From: Xylocopa sonorina
Lineage: Eukaryota; Arthropoda; Insecta; Hymenoptera; Apidae
NCBI RefSeq assembly: GCF_050948175.1
Contig: NC_135201.1
Span: forward strand, 9,920,001-9,984,000
Direction: 5' to 3'
Length of the DNA stretch: 64,000 nucleotides
Position 1 is the first letter of the stretch. Each line of letters opens with the position of its first letter. Shown in pieces: positions 24,584 through 39,200 of the stretch. The translations under genes and the position numbers were made by a program. The notes under the pieces were generated by a model. The model was given only the letters and a program-made list of their open reading frames with translations. It was not told where the DNA came from and did not search any database.

Positions 24584-27500
24584 ATTTATCCATTCGATAC
24601 CAAAGACCAATTACATTAATCACCTCGCTGCAGAATAAATTACAGATGAATTAATCGCGCGAAGACCAGCGTTCCTCTGCCTTTTCTTCCCTTTTCATCG
24701 AGCTTTCCTGGCATCGGACAAAATACATTCGCGGAAAGAGATTTATGGACGCGCAATGGAAACGGGTCAACGGCTCTGTACAAGGTTGAAAATATAAAAA
24801 GCGCTACTCCAAGCGAATATTACAGCTCGCGAGATGAAGGGGAACAAATGGCCGTCGAAAAAGCGAATGCTTATCCGTAAACGACGGCGATTCGTCTGGA
24901 GACACCTGCCTTCCTGCCCTAAAAAACAACGCGTTTATAGGTTAATCATCGCCGCTTAATTACCAGGCTGGCGTTTCTAACGAAGTAAATATTTAATTAC
25001 CCCAGCGGTGTTTATTCGTCCCTCTAACCGCGTGTACCAAACCGACTTGCGACCGTATAAAAGTCCATGCATTATTAAAGCTAGCTCGGCTACCTTTCAT
25101 CCCCGCCATTGCTGTAAACAACCAGTTTACAGGATTCGATAAAACTCGATCCAACCATCGGTTCGCGCCTGTTTAGCACCGTGTCGCAACTATTCCGTCA
25201 TTTGGCGACGGGTTTACCGAGCGATGATAATTTGGCAGCGGTGAACGCGACGCGGTAACGTAACAAGGGGCTGGAAGGGGCGAAAATTATCGCCCTGACG
25301 CCAATTCCGATCCTGACAAAGCTTTGTCGGCAACACGGCTGTATCCGAGCATCCGTGAGCTGGAGACGTTTCCGGGTCGAGGGTAACGACTGTCCCCGTA
25401 TCTACGCGGCAGCGAGCGTTCGTCGTGCGAGTCGCTGCACGGGGAGAGCGGAACTCGTCAAACGAACATAACCTCTCCCTCCCAACGGACACGGTGACTC
25501 GATATCCTCGACTCCTTCTTAAACTGCCGCGCGGTGTTAAAACCAGGCGCTACCAAACTCGAGGAACTTTACGAGGGAGCGCGGAAAAAAAAGCTGACGT
25601 CCTCTTAATCATGGAAAGATGTCGATCGTCGTTTTCGAACGCGCGCACATCCGGTAACCGCGAGCCAGTTCGAACGAGCGATCGACCAACGCACGCTGGT
25701 GTATCGATTAGCCGTCCATCGCCCATCGTCGAAGCGAATTTCGATACCCAAAATGTCTTCCAGACCTGAGCGGTGAAAAATGACGGCCAGGCGAGAAATA
25801 AAAATAGCCGCGAGGTAGCGAAACAAATATGAAATGACAGCCATTTAGATATTAAGTCTGAAGAGTAATGAATTTGTCGACGAGCGGAGTGTCGCCCGAC
25901 TGATTGGGATAGGCGACTGAAAAATGGAGCGCATCCCGTTTCGAATATCGTCCCCGTGGTAATTGTTATTCTTTCTGTATATTGGATCGCTTCGTTTGAT
26001 GTAATACGACTCTTTTAACGCAGAACGAGTTACGCGCTGGTGGAAGTAATGCGGATTTTTAACACCAAACTGGAAGATTGATGTGAAAATGGTTAGGAAG
26101 AATTCTTGTTAACGTTTCGTAAGTAACATGTGTGTACGTATTAAAATGATCAGATGTCCCTCATCGCAAAAACTGTCTCGCAAAGTGCCTCACATTCGAC
26201 AATGTTTTGTCTTTTAGATATTTACATTTTTGCAAAGTCTTTGTTGGAGTTGATATTAGATGGCGCCATAAATACTGTTTTAGGATCCGTTGAAGAAACG
26301 ATGAATTATTGAAAAAAGTAGACATTCCATTGTAGAACATCTGGTCACATCAGTATATGTATGTACGTATAAAAGAAACAATGTTTACATGTTTATTAAT
26401 TTTAAGCGCAGGCAACAGAGGCTTTTCTTTCGTGAAACGAGAGTTCGAACGCAACGTACACGGGGAACAGGAGTATAATCACCGAGGCTCGCGAATATTC
26501 AAAGCCTCAAACGTTCGAAACGTATTCGCCAGAGAGAAAATATTCCAGTGGAAGTCGAACATGGCGTCGCTCAACAGAGAAGGCGTGTACGCATCGTCGT
26601 TTTTAACACAGAGACACGTATCGGAAAACGTCGACGCGATGCAAAAGGGAGTATCGCGAATAATGGCCAGGGTGTGTATCAGTCTCTGCGATAAGTTATT
26701 GCTGAATCAGTCGTCGTTCTATAGTGGGATCAATGCCGCCGAAATAAAGCGGGAAGCACCGTCGACGAAGCCCCGGCAGAGTATCGAGCTAACGATTTGT
26801 TTCGTCGGTCTCTTTATTTCACAGGAAAATCGTCAGGAGTGCCGACTGTAATTTCGATCAGTTGAAACGAACGCTTTCTCTCCAATGTCTTCTCTTTCTT
26901 TTTTTTTTTTCTGTCTCCTTTCGAACGTAGCATTGAAATGCGAATAAATATCGGAATTTTTGGTCTGGTCGCTATGATCGGTTACGACCGTGTAAAAAAA
27001 CCAGCCCCACGGGGATGGTTTCACGTCCCTCTCGGAGAACCGCTGACACTTTGAATAAAAAATCAGCCTGGAACCCGGTAAAACTTAAACACATCTATTA
27101 TACATATGGAACGAAGTAGACCCAGCCACAGTGGACGATACGTTTACCTTTTTTTTTTTTTTGTTGCAGCTTCCTGTAGTTGGATTAACAAATTAACAGA
27201 CGCCCCGGAATCGAATCGAGGGGGTCACATTCAATCGATACTGTCACGGCCCTATCCTCGTATCTTTGCGTTCTTGTATTCTTTTTTCCTCTCTGTTTTT
27301 TCTTTTTTTTTTCTGTTTTTTTTTTCAACGCCAGAAACAATCGTACCGATCGTTCGTTTTTTCAGTTTCCCATAAATCTGAAAGGGGCAGAGAACATGCC
27401 GGAGGAAAGAGGCGCGCTGGTTTGCGGAACTGGAGGTGGGAGAAGGAGCAGAATTATCCAGCTTTCTGACAATACGCTCGTCCGACATTATTCAGGGCTC

Positions 27501-30320
27501 TTTGAAAAGGCCAACCGAATCAACAATGATAAATTCGGAACGTAACGCGAATAATCGCGCGGGAACGGACAAAAAGCGGGACGAGACAAAAGCGCGCGAG
27601 CGCCAGGGGAAAAAAAAATCGGTATGGCTCCTCCTCCATCGGATTCGGGACATTTAATTCGGATAGGAAGGCGAGGGGGAGCAGAGGAGGAGGAGGAGGA
27701 AGTGGTTGGCTCGCGAGCACGGGCGAATTAATGCGAAAATTTAATGCAGCTGTCACGTATCCAGCCGTTACTAAATCTGCGTATAATGTCATTAAATCGA
27801 CGAAATCGGCGCTGCCCAACTCTCTAACACGCGTTTTATTTCGTTCTCGTCCGTATTGTAACGCGATGACCCCTTTCGCAGTCACTAATTGCAGTAATTT
27901 TCCAGGTTCCGCGGGCGCCGTTAAAGCATCGAAAGGACACGGACGCTCTTCGTATATCAAGAATTGTACTGATGGTCTGCGATTTAGAGGGAAGTTTATA
28001 GACGATGCAGACAGCGTGGAACAAAACCGGTTCGACAAACACGTGCATGAATACTGTATCAACAATAGGTATGAAAACCTCAAAATGGAACAATTTTGTA
28101 CATCGTCAATAGCTCGTTCTGTTGACGCAGAGATGAATCAATATCGCTCATTGTTTTTTTATATACACGACGAGATTTTATCGAACTTTTATCCGAGCAA
28201 AAAACAAAGTGTTTTGACGGATCAAAGTTGTGTCAGCCTATACCGTACCAACGAAGAAAAAAAATTTGTGCGTCTACAGAATGTTTGTCTTCCAACTGTC
28301 ATCTTATCAGAAGTTTGTCGATCCTTCTTAGGAGTTCCATTTAAACAGACAAGTTTGCATCTATAATTCTGCAAACACCCTGCACGTATCGGAACTCACA
28401 ACGGGGTTTTCCACATGGCACACGACAACGACTGTGTACTGAAAACTGCAAGTAGATAAATTCTCTCCCCGTCGCCTCTGGAGTTCTCAAGCCTCGCGAC
28501 AGGCTTCCCCAGTCTGGAGAACACGAGTATTACCGTTTTATGGAGATTGGCAATTCGCGCGGCTGCGGCGGAACTTGGAAATTATTTAATTAGAAATTCT
28601 TGTTGCCAGGAATTTTACATGTAGTCCCCCGGCATAACCGCGCAAACTAAATATGTACTTACTTTGCGCTAAGCGGCCACGGATTTGACTACTTCAAAAC
28701 CCGGCCCCCTTCGCCTTCACTGCACCTTCGCCTTATTGAAACTCAAGGTTTTAGCCAAGCTAATGGACCAAATGGATTCATAATTTAGGTAAAAAGGACA
28801 AAAAAAAGCCTTAGTTAACACCATTGATTCCAACATTATTTAGTCGAAAGCTTGTGACCGAAGCGAGGTCGTGGAAGCTTCTAAGAGTGTGATTTTCTCT
28901 TTCAGCGGACCGGGAAGGTGCTAATTTCTGATTACCGTGATAGAACAATTTGCATAGAGAATATTTTCAAGCGCCTCCGGTGGGAGAAAATCTGGCCCGT
29001 TGTTCGGGGATTTTAAAGGTATAATGGAATCTATTGGTGGCTCGTTATTATCTCTCCGAGGTGAAATTCAATCCAACCCTTTACCCTCCAGCTCCCCTGG
29101 AACGGTGGAATCCGAGTTTGATTTCGCTCGATATTGTACGCAATCTTTTCTGCTGGCTCGGCAATTACGAAAGAAAATACATAGTTCTATGTGAAACGGG
29201 AACCCACAGGCTCGCTGGTAATCCGGTAGCTTTCTTATTTACTACGTGGATGGTTTGGAAGACCGTGCAGAGGGGAGAAGTTAGATGAAAAGAGCGACGA
29301 GGGAAATTGGCCGATTTCCGGCGTAGGACACCGACCACCAGTGGAGAAATTAGATTAGCAGATTAGCGAACGCCGTGGTCTGATATACAACCAACGGTCC
29401 GTCTCTCCGTTTCTCTCTCTTCCTCCCTCTCTCTATCTCTGTCGTTTTACTTTTACATACCAATTCCATTCCGGTCTTCTGTTCGAAATTGTAATTGTAA
29501 TAATTCCGCGTTCTCGCGCGCGGACGCGTAATACTCTCGAGAACCGGCGCTCGAGTGGCGTAATCGCATTTGCGTTAAACAATTTGGCTGGCGGATTGAA
29601 ATTCGCGCGTGACTTAAGAGAACGCGTCGTTAAAAATCGCGACCAATTTCAGATCTACTCTGGAAATTAAATTCCACCGCCGCGTAGACCAACGCACGAG
29701 CACACGCGCGACGATCGAATCTGGTAGAAAAATTTAGACGCATCACGTTTATCGTCCCCTTAAAAATTTGAAGCGCTGCTGCGAACACGATTGTTATTTC
29801 AATAGTCGTCTACGGTCCGCGGCGTACGAACGCTATTTGCGTTTAACGTAACACGCTAACAATATCTCGTGCATAATACACTCGTCGTGAACTGGGTTAG
29901 TCGGTATACAAACTAGACACAACGATTTATTTTCCAAGTTAAACACAGAATGCGCTAAAATCCGATTTTGCAGGGAACTGAAAATCCTTCGAACCGGTCG
30001 ACGTACAGCATCCTGTATTACAAGAGTTTAAATCACAAGTAACAAGTACGAGAAAGAAGAGAGGAACCATCAGAGGAATGTTTGAGTCTAGTTACAATTT
30101 CCAAGCGAAGTCCCGACGATTTATTCACCGATCTCTCTCGGAAATCTCCAGGTATCACGATTTCCCGGCCGCGAAAAGTCGTCTGCGAAACGTATGTATT
30201 CCCATCTCCCCGATACAGCCCATATGCAAACGAGGAAGCAGTTTGTTTGGATCTGTTCCATCCAAACAGTCGCATCCGTACATACCCACGAAACGCGCGT
30301 ACGCGTACGTGAATGTACAC

Positions 30321-30360
30321 ATGTATATATATATATTTATATATGTATGTATGTGTGTGT
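30321..30360. repeat. (TA)n-(TATG)n-(TG)n compound microsatellite
   Basis: Forty bases passing from TA repeats through TATG to TG repeats. Confidence 0.85.
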
Positions 30361-33300
30361 AGGTATTGATATATACAGGATATCCCAGAGGTGCGCGTGG
30401 TAGTGTGCGGAGTCGGTTTACCTCGGTCGACTCTCTTATCCAGCAGAGGGAAAGGCAAAACACCGTGAGAGGATACATATGTTCCGTGCAAGCGGACCGG
30501 TAATCGATCATGGAAATACCGTGTAAAAAGTATGCCGTGTGGATGTGTCTGGGCCATCGGTCTCCGAGTGTCAAACGAGAATTAATAGTTCGCCGAGAGT
30601 AATGTACAATGTGTACTAGGCCGGCTGGTACACGATGAATAAAGATGAGTGGCCCACCTCCCCCCCTGCCCTCGCCCGATGGACGAAATCGCTTCATCGA
30701 TGTTGAAGAAACAAAGGACAAAAAGAGGATCGCGTGTATAACGGGGGAAGAAAGATAAAGACGAGGAAGACGGGAAGTCGAAAGGGGACGGAGAACGAAA
30801 TTAATAATCGAGGCGGATCACACGATGGCTGTAGCCGGCTGGACTGGAGGTGGAGAAGCGTAGCGGGGAGTGGGAAATTTAACCTGGCCTTTTTGAAATT
30901 CTAATTTCATTGAAAGCACTTCGAGGCAAGCGGATTTTCATTTTTTTCACGGCCTCCCGCTTTCTCCGCCCGGTTCTCCCTTCTTGCAGCTTGTTTTCTT
31001 CGCGTTTTCTCTTCATTTTTTTCTTCCGTTCTCCATTCGCCTCGTCTTTTTTCCCTTCTCGCTCTCTCTCTCTCTCTATGTTTTACAGGTGGCGGTGGTA
31101 GTAGACGCGAAAGACGGAAATAAACGCTTTGACGAGCGGTAGCCGCGCGGGCCGTGGCTCCATCCGCTAAAAAAGATTAATGAGGAGAGATCGTTTCAGG
31201 GACTTCAATTTTATTAAAGGGGCGGTTCAAAGGGAATCCTTCGATACGAGGTGTATCCCTTCGTCCTGTTCACCCGAAAGGATTTTAAAGCCGAATAGAA
31301 GCCGGAGGGCGGGGCGAGGCGCGCAAAAAGAGAAATCGGGACGGTGTTGTATCGCGAGTGGCAAAGAAAATCCCGGCATTGTGCAGGAAATGCAGCGTAG
31401 ACAATGCGTGAACAGAGTCGCCGCCGCCGCATGGGAGATATCATGTGCTTCGGAAATGAACTGAGGATTCCCTGGCCATAGACGTCTGAATAGCGGCTGC
31501 AACTGTTACCACTTTCAATTATTTTTCGCGTCTTTGCATGCCAATTATTGGAGACACGTAGCAAGGCTTGCAACCGCCAAGGGCCTCGGGTACTTTGCGT
31601 CGTTACCTTTTAAGAATAAATCGTTAATGGTAATGGAGAAATAAAGCAGCGCGATTGTTACAGATCGCAGAGAGCAGTCCGCGTTTCATAACAGATTAAT
31701 AAAGAATTAATGAACAGATGGTAACGGCGAAGCGTATATCCTATGAAGTTGTGCGTCCAATAAAGACTTAAGATTTATCGCGTTCTCTACAATCATCCGA
31801 CTTTTCTCCTGTTTATTAAACATTTCATCTCTTTGAGTACGCGCCTCAGGAAAATGGAAAACCATTCGAAACGCATGAGACGTGAAAAAGCAATCAGGCG
31901 CACGATGAAGTCTTCGCCAACGGGATTAAACAGTTCAAGATAAGGTAACGAAGATATTTATAACGTCAACCGGATATTAAACCAATAATCACCTAAGACT
32001 TCTCTTACCATTAATAACTAGAAAAACATTACCTCGTTGATATCAATGATAAGACACCGATCGTTTCAGCTGGAATGAAATGTAATACCCGATCAACCCG
32101 TCTATAATGCTACGAAGATTGTGTACCAATATAAATTCAAGAGAGTGCTACGTACCTTGACTAAAATGCAGGCTAAGAACGGTTCGACGAGATCTTCATC
32201 ACGTCGTGCCGAGTTTCGTTACGCAACGCCATAAAATAACACCGCACGCTCGACTTCTCGAGGATACCGCATAACAGGCGGAAATTTCATACACGGTGAA
32301 AGAGGAACCTTTCAACGACGGAACGATAAATAACGAGGAATCACGATAGCGCGGCGATCGAGCCACGATTCGCGACGCTTGCTCTCAGCAAAAATCGTCC
32401 TGATACCGTGGCGTCAACGCCAATCGAGGGGCGGGAAACTTAAGGACGGTATCCATCGATACAGAGAGAAGAGAGCGATGCTCTAAACGCGCCCGCGGCG
32501 GCGGAGCGTGAAGTTCCTAACAATTCCCATTTTATGCACTCCGGATTCCGCTGTGTCGCCGTTTCTTTTCCGCCCAGACGCTCCCCTCTGTGTGTACGTA
32601 ATTCTCGTAGCCGCGATACCTCCTTTGTCCCTATCCGCGTATCCTGGCCACAGAGCCGAAGCTACCCTTTCACTTTGATCGCGACGCATCCCCCCGGTTC
32701 GGCAACTTCTACGAGGCTTCTTCCTCCTCGTCCCTTTTTGCCAGCGGCAAGGCGCTGCTTTGGACGAACAGTTCTCTGTTGATAATTCCCCTCGAGCGGA
32801 TTTTTCGCGGTGTACTCCATTGTATCGCACGCGTATTACTGAAAATGTTTACGCTTAAATTGAATCCAGCATGAACCAGTTGGCTTACTACATTCAAAAA
32901 TTCTCTGCGAGTTTTGCTTGAACCTTTAACTGTAATTAGAATCAATTTTCAGGTAACATCGATGGAGATCCAGTGAGATAGAGTGAGGAGAGAAAAAGGG
33001 AAGGATAAGAACACGAGGAATGCGTAGAGAAGAGGAAATAATAAGCGATTCCGCTTGGAAAACTTTCTTAGTCCTTTAAAAACATCCGTGAAGCCATAGC
33101 GTGAGAGGTGCACGATCCACCTTGGTCGCGATGATGCACCCAGCCCCCGGTGTCCATTATACAAAGCTGCCACGAAAACTTAAGGAAAGAAGAGTGAAAA
33201 AAAAACGAAACACAAGGGGAACGAAAGGAAAAGAGGCGGACGAAAAAACGACGAGAAAAGAAAGGTAAGAATGGTGATAGAAAAGGAAGAAAAAGTTTGG

Positions 33301-34464
33301 AACGCGCGAGCGAGACGTCTGCTAGCCGGCTCGCTCGCACGCCTCCGCAAAGATTTACGCCTGGCCGTCTGTAATTTAATACAGGATACTTTGCCGAAGT
33401 TCCTTCCAGGAGTTACCTGTTCTGTTCGCGCGGCCCCCCGGAACGTGAGCTGACTTTGTGTCCCGTCGTATCGCGGGGAACGGGCATAAAAAGGGGTAGA
33501 GGAGACTGTAGAAAAAAAAGGAGCGAGACGACGGACAAAGAGGAAAAGAAAAGCAGACGACAGAAGTGGAGGAGGTGCAGGAAGTAGTAGGGGAGGCGTG
33601 AAAGAGATGCCAGGTTGCGCGGCTCGCGGTGTCGTTATTCACGGGCTCGAACATCTAATTACGATGAAAGAGGCTGTCCACGTAGCGGGGGGGCGGATGA
33701 AAAATTCAATATGAAACTGTAATCGGGAGCTCTGTCTTTCTCCACGGATTATTATCGCGGTGCCCCTGGCCGTCTTCTACGTTTCCAGCCACGGCCCGTG
33801 ATTTATAGTCGGGCGGCGCGTAACGCGCATCGGTTGAATAATTTTCTCTATCGGGCCCAGGGCTTGATGTACGATACTTTCCCATTCTCATCGATCTCCA
33901 AGTGTCAAACTGGTATTAGAATCGGTGGAGTGGCGTACGATGTCTTATCGAGTTCTCGTCGACGGGGATCTAGCCCCATCTAGCTCCCCTTCGACGAGTT
34001 CAACGGAGTTTGCGAGAGCCTTGCGGGGGTAAAAGTCTGTTTAGACGTGTAACAACGACGCGTATCTGTTCTGCTTTTTTCCAAATTGCTCTCTCTTGTT
34101 TAATCTTTAATTACCGCGCAATCATTCGATCAGTCGTACGTGATAATCGCCCGACACATTCGGCGCAATATTGATACTGAAGTGGATTTGCGTTGGCCGT
34201 CGAAAAATAATAATAGTAGTCGCACGCGGCAGCGGCACAATAATAACGAAATGGAATTTGCGGTCAACAACTATGACGCAACACGAGTAATTAAGGATTA
34301 AATGCATTTGTTCGCGATGGAATTAAATTGTTCCTACCCTGTCATAGAATCGTTATTGTGCAAGTGGAAAGGACAGCTTGGTAAAAATGTCTCTAACTAG
34401 ATAATGAATATTATTAAGCTTAACCACTATTGATTTTTTTCTAGGTGGTTCAAGATATGGGATA

Positions 34465-34482
34465 AAGAAGAAGAAGAAGAAG
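34465..34482. repeat. (AAG)n microsatellite
   Basis: About six AAG triplets beginning in the run GATAAAGAAGAAG. Confidence 0.8.
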
Positions 34483-35460
34483 CTTGGTGTAAAGAGCGGA
34501 AGAATGATTGAGATAATTTGAAGGTAGATCTTAATTGTTTGTCATTAAGTTTCGCTTATTATTCTCAAGTAGTCTGTTTATAGTAATTATTATATCGAAT
34601 ATTTCAGATCGAAAGGGAAGATCGCAACCAGACATAATTTCTTCCAGTAGCAAATGAGCTTAAATCATTAAACTGCTGCAGACAGAGGGCTAATGGAACC
34701 GGTAAATTAGCAGGATAGAATTTCAATGAACTCGTCTTTTTCTCGGGGAATGCTTCAACGAAGTATAAGTACAGCACCCTGGTGGCACTCTTAATTGCAG
34801 AGTAGACACGAATTTCCACCCTGCAAAACGACAGTACTTCCTAGAAGGGAAATCAAAGGAGGAACGTCGAAAGCCCTCGACCACCTACAGGCACCTCCCT
34901 AGTCCAATAAAACAAATCCTCGATCAGATCCCGCATCCAATTCACCCGGTAAGTTTCTATCTGCGCGCTAATGATCAGCAGAGCTGTCGCAAAAGACCCT
35001 ACTCGCGATCTCGTCTCCTCCTACGATGATTGTTTGTCTCGCTGCGACGTCACGTCGAAGACAAGCGAGATTAGACGTCTCTCTGTTGCGACACGGCTGA
35101 GAGACAGAACGGAGAGGCCGTTAAAAATCTGTCCCTCTTTTTGCAGAACTTCGTTAGCATAACAACGATCCGCGGAGGACGCGTGGACGTTGAGCGGGAC
35201 GGAAAAACGAGGATGCGAGCTTCCTCCGTTTAGGAAACGGGAAACGAAGCCGTGCAGGCGCGACGATAACGTCGAGGAATTTTCACGTCGCGGCCCTTAA
35301 TAAAACTTACGAAACGCACGAAACGTAATAAACGAGGGACGTGTATAGGTTGATACACGCGGCCAAGCGACTGACCCACTTTTTCCAAGATGTATGAATA
35401 TTAGTTTAACGAACTCTCACCGCGACAGAGATACCTGGCGTTTCTTTTTTCCTTTCTTGC

Positions 35461-35477
35461 TCTCTCTCTCTCTCTCT
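35461..35477. repeat. (CT)n microsatellite
   Basis: Uninterrupted CT repeat of about eight units inside a wider pyrimidine tract. Confidence 0.75.
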
Positions 35478-36273
35478 TTCTCCCTCGTTCTTTCCAGGTA
35501 TGTATGCAGATATGTACATGTATATACGTCGCGTCTCGCATGCCCAGGCTGCACAAATTTTTCCCTCCTTTCCAGGTTAAACGAACCGCCTCTAACGCCG
35601 ACCTGGTAATCAACCGCCTTATTTTCGCAGCTTACACGAACGCTCTCGCATTTTGTGTCGCGCCATCCTGGGAAGGCTTATCGCTAACCCTGATGTCTCC
35701 AGTATGATACTTTTCTTTTAGAAATCTCGCGTTCAATGGATTATCTGATGTCGTCTCATTATACCGTAGTGTTTTGTGCTAGGGAATTCTGATGGATGAG
35801 AGGTTTAAATCTCATAGTATGAGCCTTGAGTCTCGCAAAGAAGAGATTATTACGTTGCAATTCTATCAGGAGTTTCTTTTTCAGAGTGAACATTAGCAAA
35901 TGAGACAGAACTAAGCGCAACGAAGGGGCAGGCATTTCAACGATAAAGAAGACAGCAATACAAGGATTGAGAGAAATGAAGAAAAGACGCTCGAGTACAG
36001 AAGAAATATTAATCAGCAATAGAAAATTCCGTCTGCGGTGGAATTGTTAAACGACTAAACGTTATCCCGGCCACCTGACGTCTAAGAAATCTGCACGAAG
36101 CTCAAACGTGATTAACTTGGAACATGATTAAGACAGCCGTCACCTCCAGCTTGGCGCGTTCCTAGCCGCGGTTCAATCGCGGTTCTCCGACCAGAAGGGA
36201 AATCGGATCAACGCGGCTCAGAGTAATAATTCATGCGGAGAACATCGGAAACGGTCGGAACGTCTGAATCGCA

Positions 36274-36296
36274 TATCCGGCCGAAATGGCCGGATA
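36274..36296. repeat. Perfect GC-rich inverted repeat
   Basis: TATCCGGCC and GGCCGGATA form a perfect 9-bp stem around the 5-nt loop GAAAT. No T-run follows and no gene is adjacent, so it is listed only as a structural repeat. Confidence 0.7.
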
Positions 36297-39200
36297 CGAA
36301 TCGGGTGTCAGCTCTGGGGATCCGGCGGGTCGATCGCTCGATAATACACGATGTAATAGAGCGTCGTCGTCCAAGCTACAACGAGAATCCGTTGTGTATC
36401 GGCTGGCTCGAAGCTACCTCGAGATGCGCCCAGCCAGAAGCTTCTACGCCACGCGCCACGCTTCAGGATTTGCGAGTGGACACGTGTACGTACCAGCCAA
36501 GCCTTTGGCACCATGCTCTCAGCATGGAATTAATGACATTGAATTACCTGATCGGATGTAATACTTGATGCAAGATCGCTCAAATTGACATCGAACAGCT
36601 AATCCCTTTACCTTGCGATCTTTTCCATGAGAATTCTCTTTTTCAACCTCGAAACGCTGGTCCATGGATCTGTGGGTAACAAATTAAATGTTCGAGGAAG
36701 TCAAAAGGGTCTCGACTCGTTTATCAAAAAACAAATTGACGGGAAATTTGAATAATGCTATTCCTTTGCCTCAGGTTACGGTAAGCACCAGAGTAATGCA
36801 GCGCACCCTGCTGCACGGTGTTGGTAAAAAGCGGACTCTGAACAATCAGCAAGAATGTATTCGGTACGGGAGAAGCTCAGCTGCCACCCAGCGGGAAACT
36901 GTTACCAGACAATCGGCGCAATCTTCGCTTAATTACGAAATGATTTCTCTCGCTGGCAACGCGCTGCCTCTCGTAATCGATTTGCGAGCATCGGGTCGGC
37001 GCTTTTCAATTAAAACTTTTTGTCGGCGCGGGATGAGCGTCTGGACGTCGGTAAAAGCGTTCGTCCCACCCAACCCCGCGACGGTCGCCAAAGGAGAAGG
37101 AGGCTCGAGCAATTAATTCGAGCGTTACACGTTTCTGTTATTCGTGGCTGGGAGAGCAGCTCGACGACGTTGACCAGGACACGTACGCGTCGTTGCGAGG
37201 GTTTACGAGGGCGATGCGCGGCCAGCGTTATCTGTCGTCGCGCGATGCGCCACGAAGGGACGACACCAGCTGCGACGATCGTCGGGAAAAGATACGGCGA
37301 CGCGCGGTGTTTTAACTCGATTTAGAATTACCGGGCGCGGACACGTGTGTACACGTGTATCCCCTTGTTGCGCTTCACCGCGGCCATTAAAGCCGCGGCT
37401 TTAGCTGACCCCAGCGGAGCTCCGCCGATATATTTCCCGTGGAGGCCAGTAAACGTTGCAGCAAGTCGCTCGCGGACCTGTCGATCGACGCTTTACGTTC
37501 CTCGTCCGTGTCGGATAAGCTCCGTACATTCTGGGAACTGACCTCGACGCTACCACTTCAGATTATATGTCTCTGGTACGTAAACCTTCTTGTTGCCGTT
37601 ACCAGCGGCGAATTAGAAGATTTCTGTACTCCAGGATGCGCGGACACAAAGGGCAGCGTAAACGTTGATTCGCTCTGAGATGATTGCTGCGACGCGACAG
37701 AGGAAGCTTCACGCTAATGGTTCGACACGTTGCGAATTGAATGGAAGACAGTACTGTGGGATATTAGGTTCTATCTGTATGTGTTGATACTGTTATTGAT
37801 GGAATTTCTTAAGGTTCCGGATACCAGAGATGGAAGTAAACGCTGATGTTCTCTGACGAAATTACTGTGGGATTTTGGAGGGCACTTGAATGCACAGTGG
37901 CAACTAGCCGTGTATATTTAATGGAAAGGGAGTATCGTAGACAAGGTAGAACAAGTTATTATTGTTCCATGCTCAGTGTCCCTCTCGTCGTGATTATTGA
38001 CGGAATTTCTTCAATTTGTAGGCAACTCGAGCAACATCGCCAACCCTCTTACCTCTATCGATGCTTGTACACCTGGAATCGCCTTAATAGTATACACCCA
38101 GTGTTCCAGACCTACCGCTCGTCCAGTGAAAGAATCATACCAATTACTGAGGTATAATAATTTCAGATCCAACGCTATTATCCTCGCATCTAAGTCACGT
38201 TTCTTTCGAAGCTTCTACACCAAGAGCATAATCTGATTCGTCGAGAAGCTGTAATTCATCCTTAATCGATACACAGTCGGCGAACAGAAGCTATAAGAAA
38301 GGCAAAGAGGAGAAGAATCCACCTAATATCCGAGCCTCTGCGATCATCGAATCACTCGAACTAGAAGGCAATCAATCATCTAATCAGCGAGCCAAGGTAT
38401 CTCACGGTGCAGCAGGGCGACCCTCGGTGCCAGTCCCTCCCAGAAGGTTGGAAACAGCGGAATTCCACTAAAGCGTAACCTCGTTCCATCGATGGAGGCA
38501 GGAGCTGCAAGAAAATACAGAGTAACTCGATCCCCGCAGCCGGATCGAACAAAGAGGCGCTACCCGTGGGTGCACGGGGCGGAACGAGCTCCCGCTCTGC
38601 TCGATATCCTTTTTTGCACCGGAAACTGGCTACCGCATACCCCGGTCGCGGAGTCGGCTCTTATTAAAACGAGCCACGCTGTGTAATTCTTCGCGATCCA
38701 CGTTTCAAAGGGCGGTGAACTATAACGATTTCATTAGTCCTAGCCCACGACGCGGAATTCCCGTGCAGTCGGTAGTCCCTGCGAGCCGTTTCATTCGTGT
38801 TCCCCGCCCGGGTTCATGGCCAATGAAAATGCGATCGGGCTTCTGCTCGAGGGCCTCCTTTCCCGGCACGTTTCCCGCTTCTGCCTGGAGGCTGGCCCGA
38901 TTAATCGTCGATGGGGAGGCGTGTAACAGAGACCGGAGGGTCGATCCATCCCGGTAAAAAGAAATTGTCCTCTCGTTTCTGTTCTACGTGGTTTCCGTCT
39001 AATTAGAAACTTAATCGTAACCGTTTCCCCTTTTTAGACGGACGAAAACAGTTGCTCGTAGACATCGTAGACGTCCCCACGGTGTCCATGGAGAATCTAT
39101 TTATCCGCCTCGATGTTTATTCACGGTATCATCGTGTACCGTACAATTTGAAAGTTTTTAGAGGGAAAGTAAGTTACGAGAGCTCCAACAGTTAAAGTCC

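Noticed and set aside
26357..26851. 164-codon plus-strand ORF
   Set aside because: No recognised domain, no splice context and no supporting neighbour. Length is within chance for this composition.
27520..28083. 187-codon minus-strand ORF
   Set aside because: Overlaps the 211-codon plus-strand ORF. Low-complexity proline and leucine runs come from simple repeats near 27,680. No domain.
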